Virus record (IMG/VR): IMGVR_UViG_3300023184_000588
Span: 1 to 21,390 of that record
DNA: 21,390 bases
Strand: one strand, 5' to 3'
Source: a virus
This document shows, piece after piece, positions 1-7,015 of the stretch. A program made the position numbers and the translations under genes. Numbering within the stretch: the stretch's first letter is position 1; each line of letters begins with the position of its first letter. The notes under the pieces were generated by a model, which was given only the letters and a program-made list of their open reading frames with translations, did no database searches and had not been told where the DNA came from.

Positions 1-569
1 CGGCCATGGTCGACTACGGATCCTGCGTTGGTTGGGATGCGATCTTGGCCAAGTTTAACGAAAAATATCCCGTTAAAGATTGCCCAGGTAAACTTATCCA
101 GTGCCATGGCGGCCTAGTGGATTCTGGATACGCCGCCCGCCGCACCGGGGGTGTGTACGAGTTTGTCTTAAACTCAGGCGGAAAATTCTGGGCATCTAAA
201 GGCAGGGGAGCGTCTACGGGCATGCGCGCCAGCGTCATCCGCCAAGTGATCGAGCACCGCGGCCGTGCTGTGCGATTGGTTCAGTACGACGACAACGTCT
301 GGAAAGAACGCCTCTACATTAACAAAATCAAGGACCGCGACACAAAGGATTGGTGGCTCCCTCGCAACACTGGACGCGACTACATCGCTCAGCTCACCGC
401 AGAACGCCTGGTCGAACGTCGAATGAAATTTGGCCATAAAGAACTTGCGTGGGAAGTCGTAGGAGGGAACCACCTTGGAGACACCGAAAAAATGTCTCTC
501 ATCATGATAGAGACAATGATACGCGACGCTGAGCCTGTTTCTCCCCAGCCCGTACCCGTCCCAGCATGA
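1..569 (+). CDS. Phage terminase large subunit, GpA type (3' part, truncated by window edge)
   Basis: This is the C-terminal nuclease part of a GpA-family packaging motor, which cuts concatemeric DNA and drives it into the prohead. The frame (codons from base 3) is open to the left edge, so the ATG at 6 is probably internal and the ATPase domain lies outside the window. Visible family features are the VDYG segment near the visible start, and LVDSGYAARRTGGVYEF followed about 10 residues later by ASKGRG. This matches the GpA pattern of an acidic DSG(Y) motif, then VY.F, then a KG turn. The Pro/Val-rich tail ends in an ATGA overlap with the next gene, as expected for the terminase-connector-portal order. 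The assignment rests on motif recall plus gene order; no alignment was run. Confidence 0.85.
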   Translation, partial: AMVDYGSCVGWDAILAKFNEKYPVKDCPGKLIQCHGGLVDSGYAARRTGGVYEFVLNSGGKFWASKGRGASTGMRASVIRQVIEHRGRAVRLVQYDDNVWKERLYINKIKDRDTKDWWLPRNTGRDYIAQLTAERLVERRMKFGHKELAWEVVGGNHLGDTEKMSLIMIETMIRDAEPVSPQPVPVPA

Positions 570-910
570 AATTTAGAAACTTAATTGGGTACGTTGACAA
601 ACTGCTAGGGAGAATGGCCGCCCTTTCCCGCAGATTGATCCGGGCAGTCGCCACCGATTACTTGGCTCAAGCCAGCGGGGTGACTGCGTCCGCCCTAGTG
701 TCGCTCGCAGCGGACCGCAACACCGCCATGACAGGCGCCGCGTCTGGCCGAGCGCTTGTGGGATCTTCAGCCGGTGGCCAATCCGCCAGCTTCCAGATCG
801 ATCTTAAGCCCACCGACCGCGTCGAACTTTTCCAAAGCGCCATCGATTACCTCGGCGGCCGAACTCTCACCCGTACCGCAGCGGACTTCACGTTCGTCAT
901 CGATAGTTAA
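566..910 (+). CDS. Small head-tail connector-like protein (gpW-like position)
   Basis: This protein of 114 residues sits between terminase and portal, where lambda-type phages encode gpW, the small protein that seals the filled head and receives the tail. The C-terminal half (GGQSASFQIDLKPTDRVELF and the following helix) can be laid over the gpW pattern of a short beta hairpin followed by a D-x-L-x-x-x-I helix, but the similarity is weak. The ATG at 566 overlaps the terminase stop by ATGA. A second in-frame ATG at 614 (residue 17) is preceded by AGGGAG and by a TTGACA placed 20 bases upstream, the spacing seen at other starts here, so the true product may be 98 residues. Identity as gpW is inferred mainly from position. 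Confidence 0.55.
   Translation: MKFRNLIGYVDKLLGRMAALSRRLIRAVATDYLAQASGVTASALVSLAADRNTAMTGAASGRALVGSSAGGQSASFQIDLKPTDRVELFQSAIDYLGGRTLTRTAADFTFVIDS
594..599 (+). promoter_or_regulatory. TTGACA start-linked motif upstream of ATG 614
   Basis: A TTGACA hexamer lies 20 bases before the in-frame ATG at 614, inside the 5' end of the connector gene. It belongs to the nine-member set described in the findings and suggests that initiation occurs at 614 instead of 566. Confidence 0.4.
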
Positions 911-911
911 C

Positions 912-2549
912 ATGGCCAACGTCTCCCTAGTTCGTCGGTTAGGCGCAGGCATTAAAAGCTTTAGCGCAGGATTCGGCTCTGGCATCAGTACGTTTCAGCC
1001 TTACGAGGCGGCAGGATTTTCCCGCAAACGTCCAGTCATTTACGGGGCGCATGCGAGAGATTCGTCACTGGATTTAAGCGAATGGACTAGAACGGAACTT
1101 CTTAAACTAGCCCGCCACATGTATCGAAACGTGGGACTGATTAAAGGCGCCGTCGATTCAATCGCCGCCTACTCCATCGGCCCCGGCTTGCGCCCCCAGT
1201 ATCGCGGCATTGATACAGAGTTTGGAAAGTTGGCCGAGCAGTACTGGCGGGACGTAGTGGCGCCTAACCCAGAAGTGACGGGCCGGATGACTTGGACGGA
1301 TCTCCTCTTAGCACTCAGCCGATCGATCGACGTAGACGGCGACGTGTTCGTCATCATGACCGACAAGGGGAAATTACAAGTCGTTGAAGGTCACAGAGTT
1401 TGCGAGGGTGACAACTATGAATCTACCGACGGCGTTTTCCTTGGTAAAATGGGCGAGCCCACCGCTTACCTTCTAGAACTCGGCGACACATACCGAAAAA
1501 TAAATTCCGATCTAGTAATTCATCTTATGGAAATGGAGCGACCTGATCAGATCCGTGGCGGATCTAACTTAGCCCGCGCACTCAATCACGTACGTGATCT
1601 GAAACTTCTGGGCGAGTTTGAAAAAGACGCGCTTAAGTTGCAGGGGTCGATCGCTGCCGTCATCACGTCCAGCGAAGGCGACGCCCTCGCTAGCAGTGGC
1701 GGATTCTTTGGGAACATTCAAGCCGCCGACACAGGCGATACGTCAATCGCCCGCGAGCAGATCACCAGCTCCGCCACCATCCCGCGTCTCGCCCCTGGGG
1801 AAAAGATTGAGATGGTCGCACCCAATAGGCCCAACAATGGGTTTGAGCCTTTCGCAAAGTATCTAATCCGCGACGTGGCCATGGGCCTTGGTCTACCGAT
1901 CGAGTTTGTTTACGATCCCGCCAGCGTCGGTGGGGCAGGGATGCGGTTTATCGTGGCCAAGGCACAGCGCAGATTTGAACAACGCCAACGCCTTTTAGTC
2001 GATCGATTCTGTAATAGGTCATGGGCGTACTTTATCGGCCGGGCAATCGCCAACGGGGATCTACCGCCCGCAGAAGATTATCGGAAAGTAAGCTGGCAGA
2101 CTCCGAAGTCTTTAACCGTGGACGCAGGCCGCGAGACACAGCAAGCACGCGAGGACTATAAGGCGGGCCTATCCTGCCTTCAACAGTACTTCGGAGAACT
2201 TGGCCTAGACTGGGAAGAGCAGGTCTTGCAGATGAACAAAGAAAAGCAGTTCATCGCCGCACTCACACCGGCGGCCGCGCCGATCACCGCCGCCCCAGAC
2301 GAAGCGCCGATCCCGGAGGAACCGAAGGACGACGCTACTGCCACCGATACCACCACCCCTACCGATATCATCACCGATCCGAACGAAGTTAAGCCCGGCC
2401 CCAACAGCGTACCTGAGCAGCTCGCCGCCCCATCCTTTATCATGGCCGACGATGCACCCGATTTTAACCTTAGCGCCAAAGAGCTCAACATGATCGTCCG
2501 CGCCTTGGGCATCGGCCAAGCCAAGACCAAAACTAAAAAGCGAAAGTAG
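912..2549 (+). CDS. Phage portal protein, lambda family
   Basis: This is the dodecameric portal forming the DNA entry and exit channel of the capsid. Length is 545 residues from the ATG at 912, which lies one base after the connector stop; the frame stays open further upstream, but only inside the connector gene. Family signs include GPGLRPQYRG near residue 95, the QYWRD helix, a DGDVFV segment, the characteristic RPDQIRGGSNLARALNHVRDL stretch (quoted in part: RPDQIRGGSNLA), and the clip/stem region with LPIEFVYDPA. The C-terminal ~60 residues are Pro/Ala/Asp/Thr-rich and end in a basic KTKTKKRK tail, probably a flexible extension. No Shine-Dalgarno sequence is visible before the start. A protease/scaffold and capsid gene follow, as in lambda-type head modules, with one foreign-looking gene in between. 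Confidence 0.93.
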   Translation: MANVSLVRRLGAGIKSFSAGFGSGISTFQPYEAAGFSRKRPVIYGAHARDSSLDLSEWTRTELLKLARHMYRNVGLIKGAVDSIAAYSIGPGLRPQYRGIDTEFGKLAEQYWRDVVAPNPEVTGRMTWTDLLLALSRSIDVDGDVFVIMTDKGKLQVVEGHRVCEGDNYESTDGVFLGKMGEPTAYLLELGDTYRKINSDLVIHLMEMERPDQIRGGSNLARALNHVRDLKLLGEFEKDALKLQGSIAAVITSSEGDALASSGGFFGNIQAADTGDTSIAREQITSSATIPRLAPGEKIEMVAPNRPNNGFEPFAKYLIRDVAMGLGLPIEFVYDPASVGGAGMRFIVAKAQRRFEQRQRLLVDRFCNRSWAYFIGRAIANGDLPPAEDYRKVSWQTPKSLTVDAGRETQQAREDYKAGLSCLQQYFGELGLDWEEQVLQMNKEKQFIAALTPAAAPITAAPDEAPIPEEPKDDATATDTTTPTDIITDPNEVKPGPNSVPEQLAAPSFIMADDAPDFNLSAKELNMIVRALGIGQAKTKTKKRK

Positions 2550-2557
2550 TTGCTACC

Positions 2558-2576
2558 GCCTGCACTAGGAGCAGGC
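2558..2576 (+). promoter_or_regulatory. Intergenic hairpin followed by TTAAAGG leader
   Basis: GCCTGC (2558-2563) pairs with GCAGGC (2571-2576) around a 7-base loop. It is followed at once by TTAAAGG and the GTG start at 2584. It resembles the hairpin-plus-leader arrangement at four or more other junctions in this window. It could separate portal expression from the next gene or shape its ribosome access. Confidence 0.45.
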
Positions 2577-2583
2577 TTAAAGG

Positions 2584-3099
2584 GTGAGCCGGATATCCTT
2601 TGATCCTATTGATGCCGAGCCACAGCCTGCGGCCGCTACCCAATACTATAACGACGGCACCGTGGTCGTTACCCGTCAGTTTATCACCCTCGGCGCACCC
2701 TATAACCAAACTTACAACCTCTCCGCGATCCAGGGCGTCAGTCACGGGCAAGAAGATAAAAAGTTTCTTGGATTCTTTATGTGGGTGTTTCTGTCTTTGT
2801 TTGGGTTGATTTTTGGAAGCGTCCTTTTTTCTCAAAAAACTTATGGTTTTGGCTTTGTCTTCTTTTTTGGCTCCTTGGCCATTCTTTACAAAATGTTTGT
2901 AAATTCTTCAAAGCACTATGTTGAACTGAAACTAGGCGGATTGAACAATCAGATTTTATACATGAAGAAAAAAGAGGGCGCTGAGACTCTTGCCTTTTGT
3001 ATTCGCAAGGCCATGCAGGATCTACACACCCCGCCAGACCCCGGCCAACCCGTCGCCTACCAGCCAGTCTTTCCAGACCCCGTCCTCACCCGTAACTAA
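2584..3099 (+). CDS. DUF6232-like two-helix membrane protein (probable moron)
   Basis: The protein has 171 residues and starts at GTG 2584, just after a hairpin and an AAAGGG that may serve as ribosome binding site. The N-terminal part (YYNDGTVVVTRQFITLGAPY, then YNLSAIQGVS) resembles the beta-rich head of DUF6232 proteins, which is followed by transmembrane helices. Two strongly hydrophobic segments (about residues 60-80 and 84-104, rich in Phe, Gly and Leu) would sit in the inner membrane; the rest looks cytoplasmic. It has no counterpart in head morphogenesis, and the middle third is visibly AT-richer than its neighbours, with T-runs. Both suggest an acquired cargo gene. Function is unknown; superinfection exclusion is only a guess. 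Confidence 0.7.
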   Translation: MSRISFDPIDAEPQPAAATQYYNDGTVVVTRQFITLGAPYNQTYNLSAIQGVSHGQEDKKFLGFFMWVFLSLFGLIFGSVLFSQKTYGFGFVFFFGSLAILYKMFVNSSKHYVELKLGGLNNQILYMKKKEGAETLAFCIRKAMQDLHTPPDPGQPVAYQPVFPDPVLTRN

Positions 3100-3100
3100 T

Positions 3101-3106
3101 TTGACA
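3101..3106 (+). promoter_or_regulatory. TTGACA start-linked motif, protease/scaffold gene
   Basis: TTGACA lies wholly in the intergenic gap (previous stop at 3097-3099) and 20 bases before ATG 3121. Here the motif cannot be a by-product of coding sequence. No -10 box follows at promoter spacing. Confidence 0.5.
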
Positions 3107-3120
3107 CGCCATGCGCGGGC

Positions 3121-4026
3121 ATGGCCAACAAACTCCCGTCCGTTTCCATTCTCACCGTAGGCGAGGCTAAGGGCCACGACCTACTCATCGACCAAACCTC
3201 CCTAGAACAAGCGCTCGCCGTAGCGCAAACGATGAAGCGGATCAAAGTCACCATGGGCCACGGTGCCCAGGTAGACGGCATCCTCGGCTACCTCGACGGC
3301 TTTGTCATTAAAGGCGATCGGCTCATGGGCGACCTCACCCTTTTCAACACCACCCAAGCCCAGTTCGTCCAGCAGCTCGCGAAGGAACTGCCCGAAGGCT
3401 TTGGCTTATCCCTTACGTTCAGCGGCGTACCCGACGAAATGGGCGGGAATCGTTACGCACGCGTATCGGAAATTTTAGATGTGAGCATAGTTTCCACGCC
3501 TGCCGCAAACCCCGCAGGAATGTTTTCTGCCTTTAGCGCAGTTGACATCAAAAATCTACAAATGATCGAAACACCAGTAGTCGAAAAAATTGAAGCGGCC
3601 CCCGTGGTCGAAATCATCGCCACCCCCGAAGTCGCGCCCGTCGTCGCCGCCTTGGCCGAAGTGCCCGCCGCCACGCCTGACGCGCCCGTCGAAACCAAAG
3701 CCGCTGAGCCCACCTTGGCCGATGTTGTCGCCATGATTTCCGCAAATCACGCCGAAGTCCTTGCCTTATTGAAAGCCGATGCCGTTTCCGACATCACCGA
3801 AGAGCCCGCCATGGATATGGCTAAAAAAGAAGTCGCCGCCATGAGCGCCGTCATCGATCAAAAAAACGTCGTCACTCTAGAAAAAGCGAAGACCGACTCG
3901 GCCGGTGCCGAACCGATCCCAGCTGAATCCGCCCAGCCGGTTGGCCGCGGTGAGATCCTAACAAAATTCAACCAGGAAAAGGACGGCTCAAAACGAGTCG
4001 CGCTTCTCCGCAAATTGGGTCTGTAA
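3121..4026 (+). CDS. Prohead protease with fused scaffold domain
   Basis: The protein has 301 residues. Residues 1-140 look like a capsid maturation protease of the herpesvirus-protease fold. His47 (in VTMGHGAQ) and Ser97 (in GFGLSLTF) are 50 residues apart, the same spacing as the catalytic His and Ser of HK97 gp4. The domain closes with ILDVSIVSTPAANP (118-131), the E/D-V-S-I-V-x-x-P-A motif of prohead proteases. Residues 145-301 are Ala/Pro/Glu-rich, low in complexity and predicted helical, ending in the basic GSKRVALLRKLGL, as expected of a scaffold that is removed after assembly. The major capsid protein follows directly. An internal start at 3562 may release the scaffold alone. The third catalytic residue is not certain (E117 or D120). 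Confidence 0.8.
   Translation: MANKLPSVSILTVGEAKGHDLLIDQTSLEQALAVAQTMKRIKVTMGHGAQVDGILGYLDGFVIKGDRLMGDLTLFNTTQAQFVQQLAKELPEGFGLSLTFSGVPDEMGGNRYARVSEILDVSIVSTPAANPAGMFSAFSAVDIKNLQMIETPVVEKIEAAPVVEIIATPEVAPVVAALAEVPAATPDAPVETKAAEPTLADVVAMISANHAEVLALLKADAVSDITEEPAMDMAKKEVAAMSAVIDQKNVVTLEKAKTDSAGAEPIPAESAQPVGRGEILTKFNQEKDGSKRVALLRKLGL
3542..3547 (+). promoter_or_regulatory. TTGACA motif inside the protease gene, upstream of internal ATG 3562
   Basis: The hexamer lies 20 bases before an in-frame ATG exactly where the protease domain ends and the scaffold-like tail begins. The spacing equals that of the gene's own start at 3121. Confidence 0.45.
3562..4026 (+). CDS. Possible independently initiated scaffold protein (nested in protease gene)
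   Basis: Initiation at the in-frame ATG 3562 (Met148 of the full protein) would give a 154-residue scaffold lacking the protease domain. Lambda C/Nu3 and related phages use just such a nested in-frame start. Support comes from the domain boundary, since the protease-like fold ends at about residue 140, and from the TTGACA placed 20 bases upstream. No Shine-Dalgarno sequence is visible. The product is Ala/Glu-rich with a basic C terminus, consistent with capsid-binding scaffolds. This is a prediction, not a demonstrated product. Confidence 0.4.
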   Translation: MIETPVVEKIEAAPVVEIIATPEVAPVVAALAEVPAATPDAPVETKAAEPTLADVVAMISANHAEVLALLKADAVSDITEEPAMDMAKKEVAAMSAVIDQKNVVTLEKAKTDSAGAEPIPAESAQPVGRGEILTKFNQEKDGSKRVALLRKLGL

Positions 4027-4033
4027 AAAGACC
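4018..4033 (+). promoter_or_regulatory. Hairpin plus TAAAGAAA leader before the major capsid gene
   Basis: GGTCT (4018-4022) pairs with AGACC (4029-4033) across the protease stop codon. It is followed by TAAAGAAAAAAGGA and the capsid ATG at 4058. The AAAAGGA about a dozen bases from the start may act as a ribosome binding site for this highly expressed gene. Confidence 0.4.
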
Positions 4034-4057
4034 TAAAGAAAAAAGGAACCAAACACC

Positions 4058-4948
4058 ATGGCCAACACACTCGGAACAACCAATGCAAACGTAATCGCGC
4101 AGAGGGCGTTAGAAATCCTCGTCGCCGATTATTCGTTTTTGCGAAGCGGAGTTTCTAATTTTTCCAGCGATGCTGCGAAATACGGAGCTTCAATCTATAC
4201 GTCCCGCCTCTCTGCTCTCACGGCTGCTGATTACAGCCAGAGCACTGGTTACGCGGGATCAGCGATCACCCAGACGGATGTCGCGATCACGCTAAATAAG
4301 TTCAAACACGTCACCTACTCGGTGGACGATCAAGAACGTACCAGCTCAAACATCAATTTGATCGAGCGCTTCGCAGGTGCGGCCGCTCATGCGATTGGGT
4401 TGCAGATGGTGGGCGATTTGCTCACCCTCGTAACTTCCTCGACGTTCACCAACGCGATCACCGTTGCTTCCACCTCATTTAACTATCGCTCGGTAGTGTC
4501 TGCAGGTGCAGTGCTCAACGGGCTGAACTCGCCCGTCAACGGCCGCTACTGCGTGTTGGCGCCTTTGTTCTACGGTGCACTGATGAATGACACAACGGTC
4601 GTAGCGAATCCTCAGATCACTGGGGACATCGTTCGTGGCGGCGGAATCGGCAAAGTTGCCGGATTCGACGTGAACCAGTATAGCGCAATTCCTAGCAACG
4701 GAATCACCTTAGGTGGTTTTTTCGGGCAACAGGAATCACTGCTCATTGCGGCCCGCGTCCCTGAAGTGCCAACTACTGTGATGATTCCTGGCGACATCTC
4801 GGTGGTTACCGAACCCCGCACAGGACTGAGTTTACAGGTGCGAGAGGCATATAACATGTCCCTCGGAACCCTCAGCAGAACCTACGCGTTAATCTACGGC
4901 GTCAAAGCCGGAGAGCCCAACAGTCTCGTACGTATCAACGGAGCCTAA
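4058..4948 (+). CDS. Major capsid protein, P22 coat-like
   Basis: This is the shell protein of the capsid, 296 residues, expected to have the HK97 fold. The stretch DYSQSTGYAGSAITQTDVAI, then LNKFKHVTYSVDDQERTSSN, then LIERFAGAAAHAIG recalls the gp5-like coat proteins seen in P22-type and many siphovirus genomes: a spine helix, beta arm and an IYTSRL segment. The later GDIVRGGGIGKVAGFDVNQY matches the 'G..G...GFDV..S' turn typical of HK97-fold capsid proteins. It is shorter than P22 coat (about 430 residues), so an inserted domain is probably absent. Position after protease/scaffold and before a FII-like protein supports the call. It begins MANTLG with no large N-terminal extension, which fits a separate scaffold instead of a fused delta domain. 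Confidence 0.87.
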   Translation: MANTLGTTNANVIAQRALEILVADYSFLRSGVSNFSSDAAKYGASIYTSRLSALTAADYSQSTGYAGSAITQTDVAITLNKFKHVTYSVDDQERTSSNINLIERFAGAAAHAIGLQMVGDLLTLVTSSTFTNAITVASTSFNYRSVVSAGAVLNGLNSPVNGRYCVLAPLFYGALMNDTTVVANPQITGDIVRGGGIGKVAGFDVNQYSAIPSNGITLGGFFGQQESLLIAARVPEVPTTVMIPGDISVVTEPRTGLSLQVREAYNMSLGTLSRTYALIYGVKAGEPNSLVRINGA

Positions 4949-4960
4949 GTCACTCGGAAC

Positions 4961-4988
4961 GGGCGGTGGTCCACTCGGATCACCGCCC
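4961..4988 (+). terminator. Strong 12-bp hairpin after the major capsid gene
   Basis: GGGCGGTGGTCC (4961-4972) pairs with GGATCACCGCCC (4977-4988), including one G-T pair, around an ACTC loop. It is the most stable structure in the window and lies 13 bases after the capsid stop. There is no clean T-run (CTTCCACTT follows), so it may be a weak terminator or a 3' stabiliser of capsid mRNA. A TTAAAGAAATCCTC leader and ATG 5015 follow. The octamer CACTCGGA is repeated at 4951 and 4972. Confidence 0.6.
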
Positions 4989-5014
4989 CTTCCACTTAAA
5001 GAAATCCTCATTCA

Positions 5015-5314
5015 ATGTCTGAATTCACCGAAGCACTCAAAGAATCGCTCGCCGTTTTGCATGAGCAAACAGGCACCACCGTCACCATCGGATCTACCGC
5101 CGTCACTGGCATCCTTTCCACCATCACCCGCAAAGAGAACGTCGACCTAGGCGGATTCGATCTCGATCTCAATACCACCTTCACCATCGACGTCTCCTTA
5201 CTAGCCACCGCCCCCACCATCGGATCTGTCCTGGTGGCGAACTCTGTCTCTTATCGCATCGTCACCGTCGACACCTCCATCGGCTCCTACCTCCTCGGAC
5301 TTAGAGAAAAGTAA
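5015..5314 (+). CDS. Head completion / head-tail joining protein, FII-like
   Basis: This 99-residue protein lies right after the major capsid gene, where lambda gpFII and its relatives sit; these small beta proteins form the head-tail interface. The sequence shows an N-terminal helix (SEFTEALKESLAVLHEQ), then TGTTVTIGSTAVTGIL, a GGFDLDL segment and a final SYRIVTVDTSIG strand pair. This is the usual pattern of a helix followed by a beta barrel with a 'YRI' strand in this family. The start follows a TTAAAGAAATCCTC leader, with no Shine-Dalgarno sequence. It is the last gene of the head module before the sugar cassette. Confidence 0.65.
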   Translation: MSEFTEALKESLAVLHEQTGTTVTIGSTAVTGILSTITRKENVDLGGFDLDLNTTFTIDVSLLATAPTIGSVLVANSVSYRIVTVDTSIGSYLLGLREK

Positions 5315-5323
5315 GCCCTAGTT

Positions 5324-7015
5324 ATGGCACCCCGAAATCCTCCTAAAATATCGGTTTACTTTATCGCAGGCCACGAGGCCCAGTTCATCGGCAGGGCGTT
5401 GGCCGCCTTTAAACCATTCTGCCAAGAGATAATCGTGGCACTCGCCCAGGGTAACCGGCCGGACGACGGCACCCGCGAGATCGCCGAGAAAGCAGGGGCC
5501 ACCGTCATCACCTACCACAACTCTGGCACGGCCGCAGATTGGCCCCACGTCGATAATTTTGCCAACGCACGTAACTGCGCATTGAATGCGTGCACTGGGG
5601 ACTACGCCGTCTGGTTCGATTGCGACGATTTACCCGCCGAAGACCTCGATAAATGCTTCACAAGGGCCGTGGAAGCGTTTGAAAAAGATTCAGCCCTCGG
5701 CATCTACGCAGGCGTCTACGCCGTTTTAAACGCCAAACTTTCCCCAGTAAGGGAAAGAATGGTAAAGCGCTTACCGGGTGGCGGCTGGTCCGGCACCTGG
5801 CATTACGCCGTCCATGAAGCACTCCTGCCCGTTGCTGGCTTTAAATCCATAGGGGAGCAGAACGTCTGGTGCGAACACCACTGCGGTGGGTACAAGCCGG
5901 GCAGCGCAGATCGTAATCTCCGCATCCTTGGCGATGAACTCAGTCAGGCGGGCAAATACGCCTACTACTATCAACAAGAACTATTCTTAGGGAACAAGCG
6001 TGACGAGAGCGGCGCCTGGTCACGCATCGCCGCCTATTGGCCCAAGCAGGAACCCACCCTGCAGTACGAAGCCATGTGCAACTACGCGGCCGCCCACCCC
6101 GATCGTGATACCCGCATGCGGCTTTACGGGAAGGCTCATCAGCTCCAGCCCGGCCGCCGTGAGGCGCTCTACTACATCGCTCGCGAGGAAGCATCTATCG
6201 GCAGGTGGGGCGCCGTTTACTACATGCTGAAGGCGGCCATGGTCCAGCCGGATCCGGGTGTCTCAATTTGGAACTGCCAGCGCTCCATTTATGACTTTGA
6301 GTGCATCGACCTCTACCTAGCGGCCGCCCGCATGACGGGCGATACGGCCGAAGTGGAAAAGATCACAACCTCCTGGCGTAAACAGTGCCCTGTTAAAATT
6401 TCTATTCTTCACGCCACCCGCAATCGCGCCCAGGCAGCCATTAACGCCCGCGTCCTGTGGATGAAAAAAGCATCTCACCCGCAGAACATAGAATGGATCT
6501 TCTCTTGCGATAACGACGATCCTACGGCCGCCGTCCTTAAACCGTGGAATCCTGTCATGGGCGAGGGGAGCTGCGTAGCCGCATGGAATAGGGCCGCCGA
6601 TAAGGCCCAAGGCGAGATCCTTATCCAAGCTAGCGACGATTGGGACCCACCCCTCTACTGGGACACCATCATTACCGAACGCCTGGGCGATCTGAGCCAG
6701 CCGAAGGTACTAGCGATCTCCGACGGGCACCGTACCGACGACCTCCTTTGCATGGCCATTTTAACAAAAGCTCGGCTTATCCAGCAGAGCTCACTTTTTG
6801 CGAATGAATACGACGCCTGCTCAGGCATCTTTAGCGATAACGAGTATAGCCACCGGGCAAAAAAAGACGGCGTCATAGTCGATGCTAAGGACGTCGTCTT
6901 CACCCACAATAACCCGCTTTTTACGGGTGCAGTGCAGGACGAGGAATTTAAAAAGCATAACGCCAAAGAAAACTACATCCTCGGCGAAAAGATATTTAAG
7001 GAGCGTAACCCGTGA
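5324..7015 (+). CDS. Double GT2 glycosyltransferase with TPR-like middle
   Basis: This 563-residue protein has two GT-A fold glycosyltransferase family 2 domains. The first (about 8-200) has ISVYFIAGHEAQFIGRAL, the FANARNCALNACTGDYAVWF segment and an acidic metal/sugar-nucleotide motif DCDD at 99-102, close to the 'FAxARN..GDW.L.LDADE' pattern of WaaE-like enzymes. Residues about 205-345 are helical, Tyr/Ala-rich and TPR-like. The second domain (about 357-560) begins KISILHATRNR and has ASDDWDPP with Asp438/439. The substrate cannot be read from sequence. It opens a three-gene cassette and overlaps the next gene by GTGA. It probably acts in the cytoplasm because no signal peptide is seen. One protein with two GT domains could add two sugars in succession or make a disaccharide; this is inference. 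Confidence 0.82.
   Translation: MAPRNPPKISVYFIAGHEAQFIGRALAAFKPFCQEIIVALAQGNRPDDGTREIAEKAGATVITYHNSGTAADWPHVDNFANARNCALNACTGDYAVWFDCDDLPAEDLDKCFTRAVEAFEKDSALGIYAGVYAVLNAKLSPVRERMVKRLPGGGWSGTWHYAVHEALLPVAGFKSIGEQNVWCEHHCGGYKPGSADRNLRILGDELSQAGKYAYYYQQELFLGNKRDESGAWSRIAAYWPKQEPTLQYEAMCNYAAAHPDRDTRMRLYGKAHQLQPGRREALYYIAREEASIGRWGAVYYMLKAAMVQPDPGVSIWNCQRSIYDFECIDLYLAAARMTGDTAEVEKITTSWRKQCPVKISILHATRNRAQAAINARVLWMKKASHPQNIEWIFSCDNDDPTAAVLKPWNPVMGEGSCVAAWNRAADKAQGEILIQASDDWDPPLYWDTIITERLGDLSQPKVLAISDGHRTDDLLCMAILTKARLIQQSSLFANEYDACSGIFSDNEYSHRAKKDGVIVDAKDVVFTHNNPLFTGAVQDEEFKKHNAKENYILGEKIFKERNP

Noticed and set aside
756-911. N-terminal extension of the portal reading frame to an ATG at 756
   Set aside because: The extra 52 codons lie entirely within the connector gene in another frame and look low-complexity (Pro/Ser-rich); ATG 912 starts right after the connector stop and fits lambda-type portals.
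2180-2530. Reverse-strand open frames of 70-126 codons throughout, for example 2180-2530, 8555-8923, 12781-13161 and 14245-14661
   Set aside because: All lie opposite well-supported + strand genes, have low-complexity or unnatural composition and no ribosome binding sites; they are shadows of GC-rich codons.
3101-3130. Sigma-70 promoter based on TTGACA
   Set aside because: No TATAAT-like box follows at 16-18 bases, and the same spacing to ATG recurs at other sites, so a start-linked motif explains it better.
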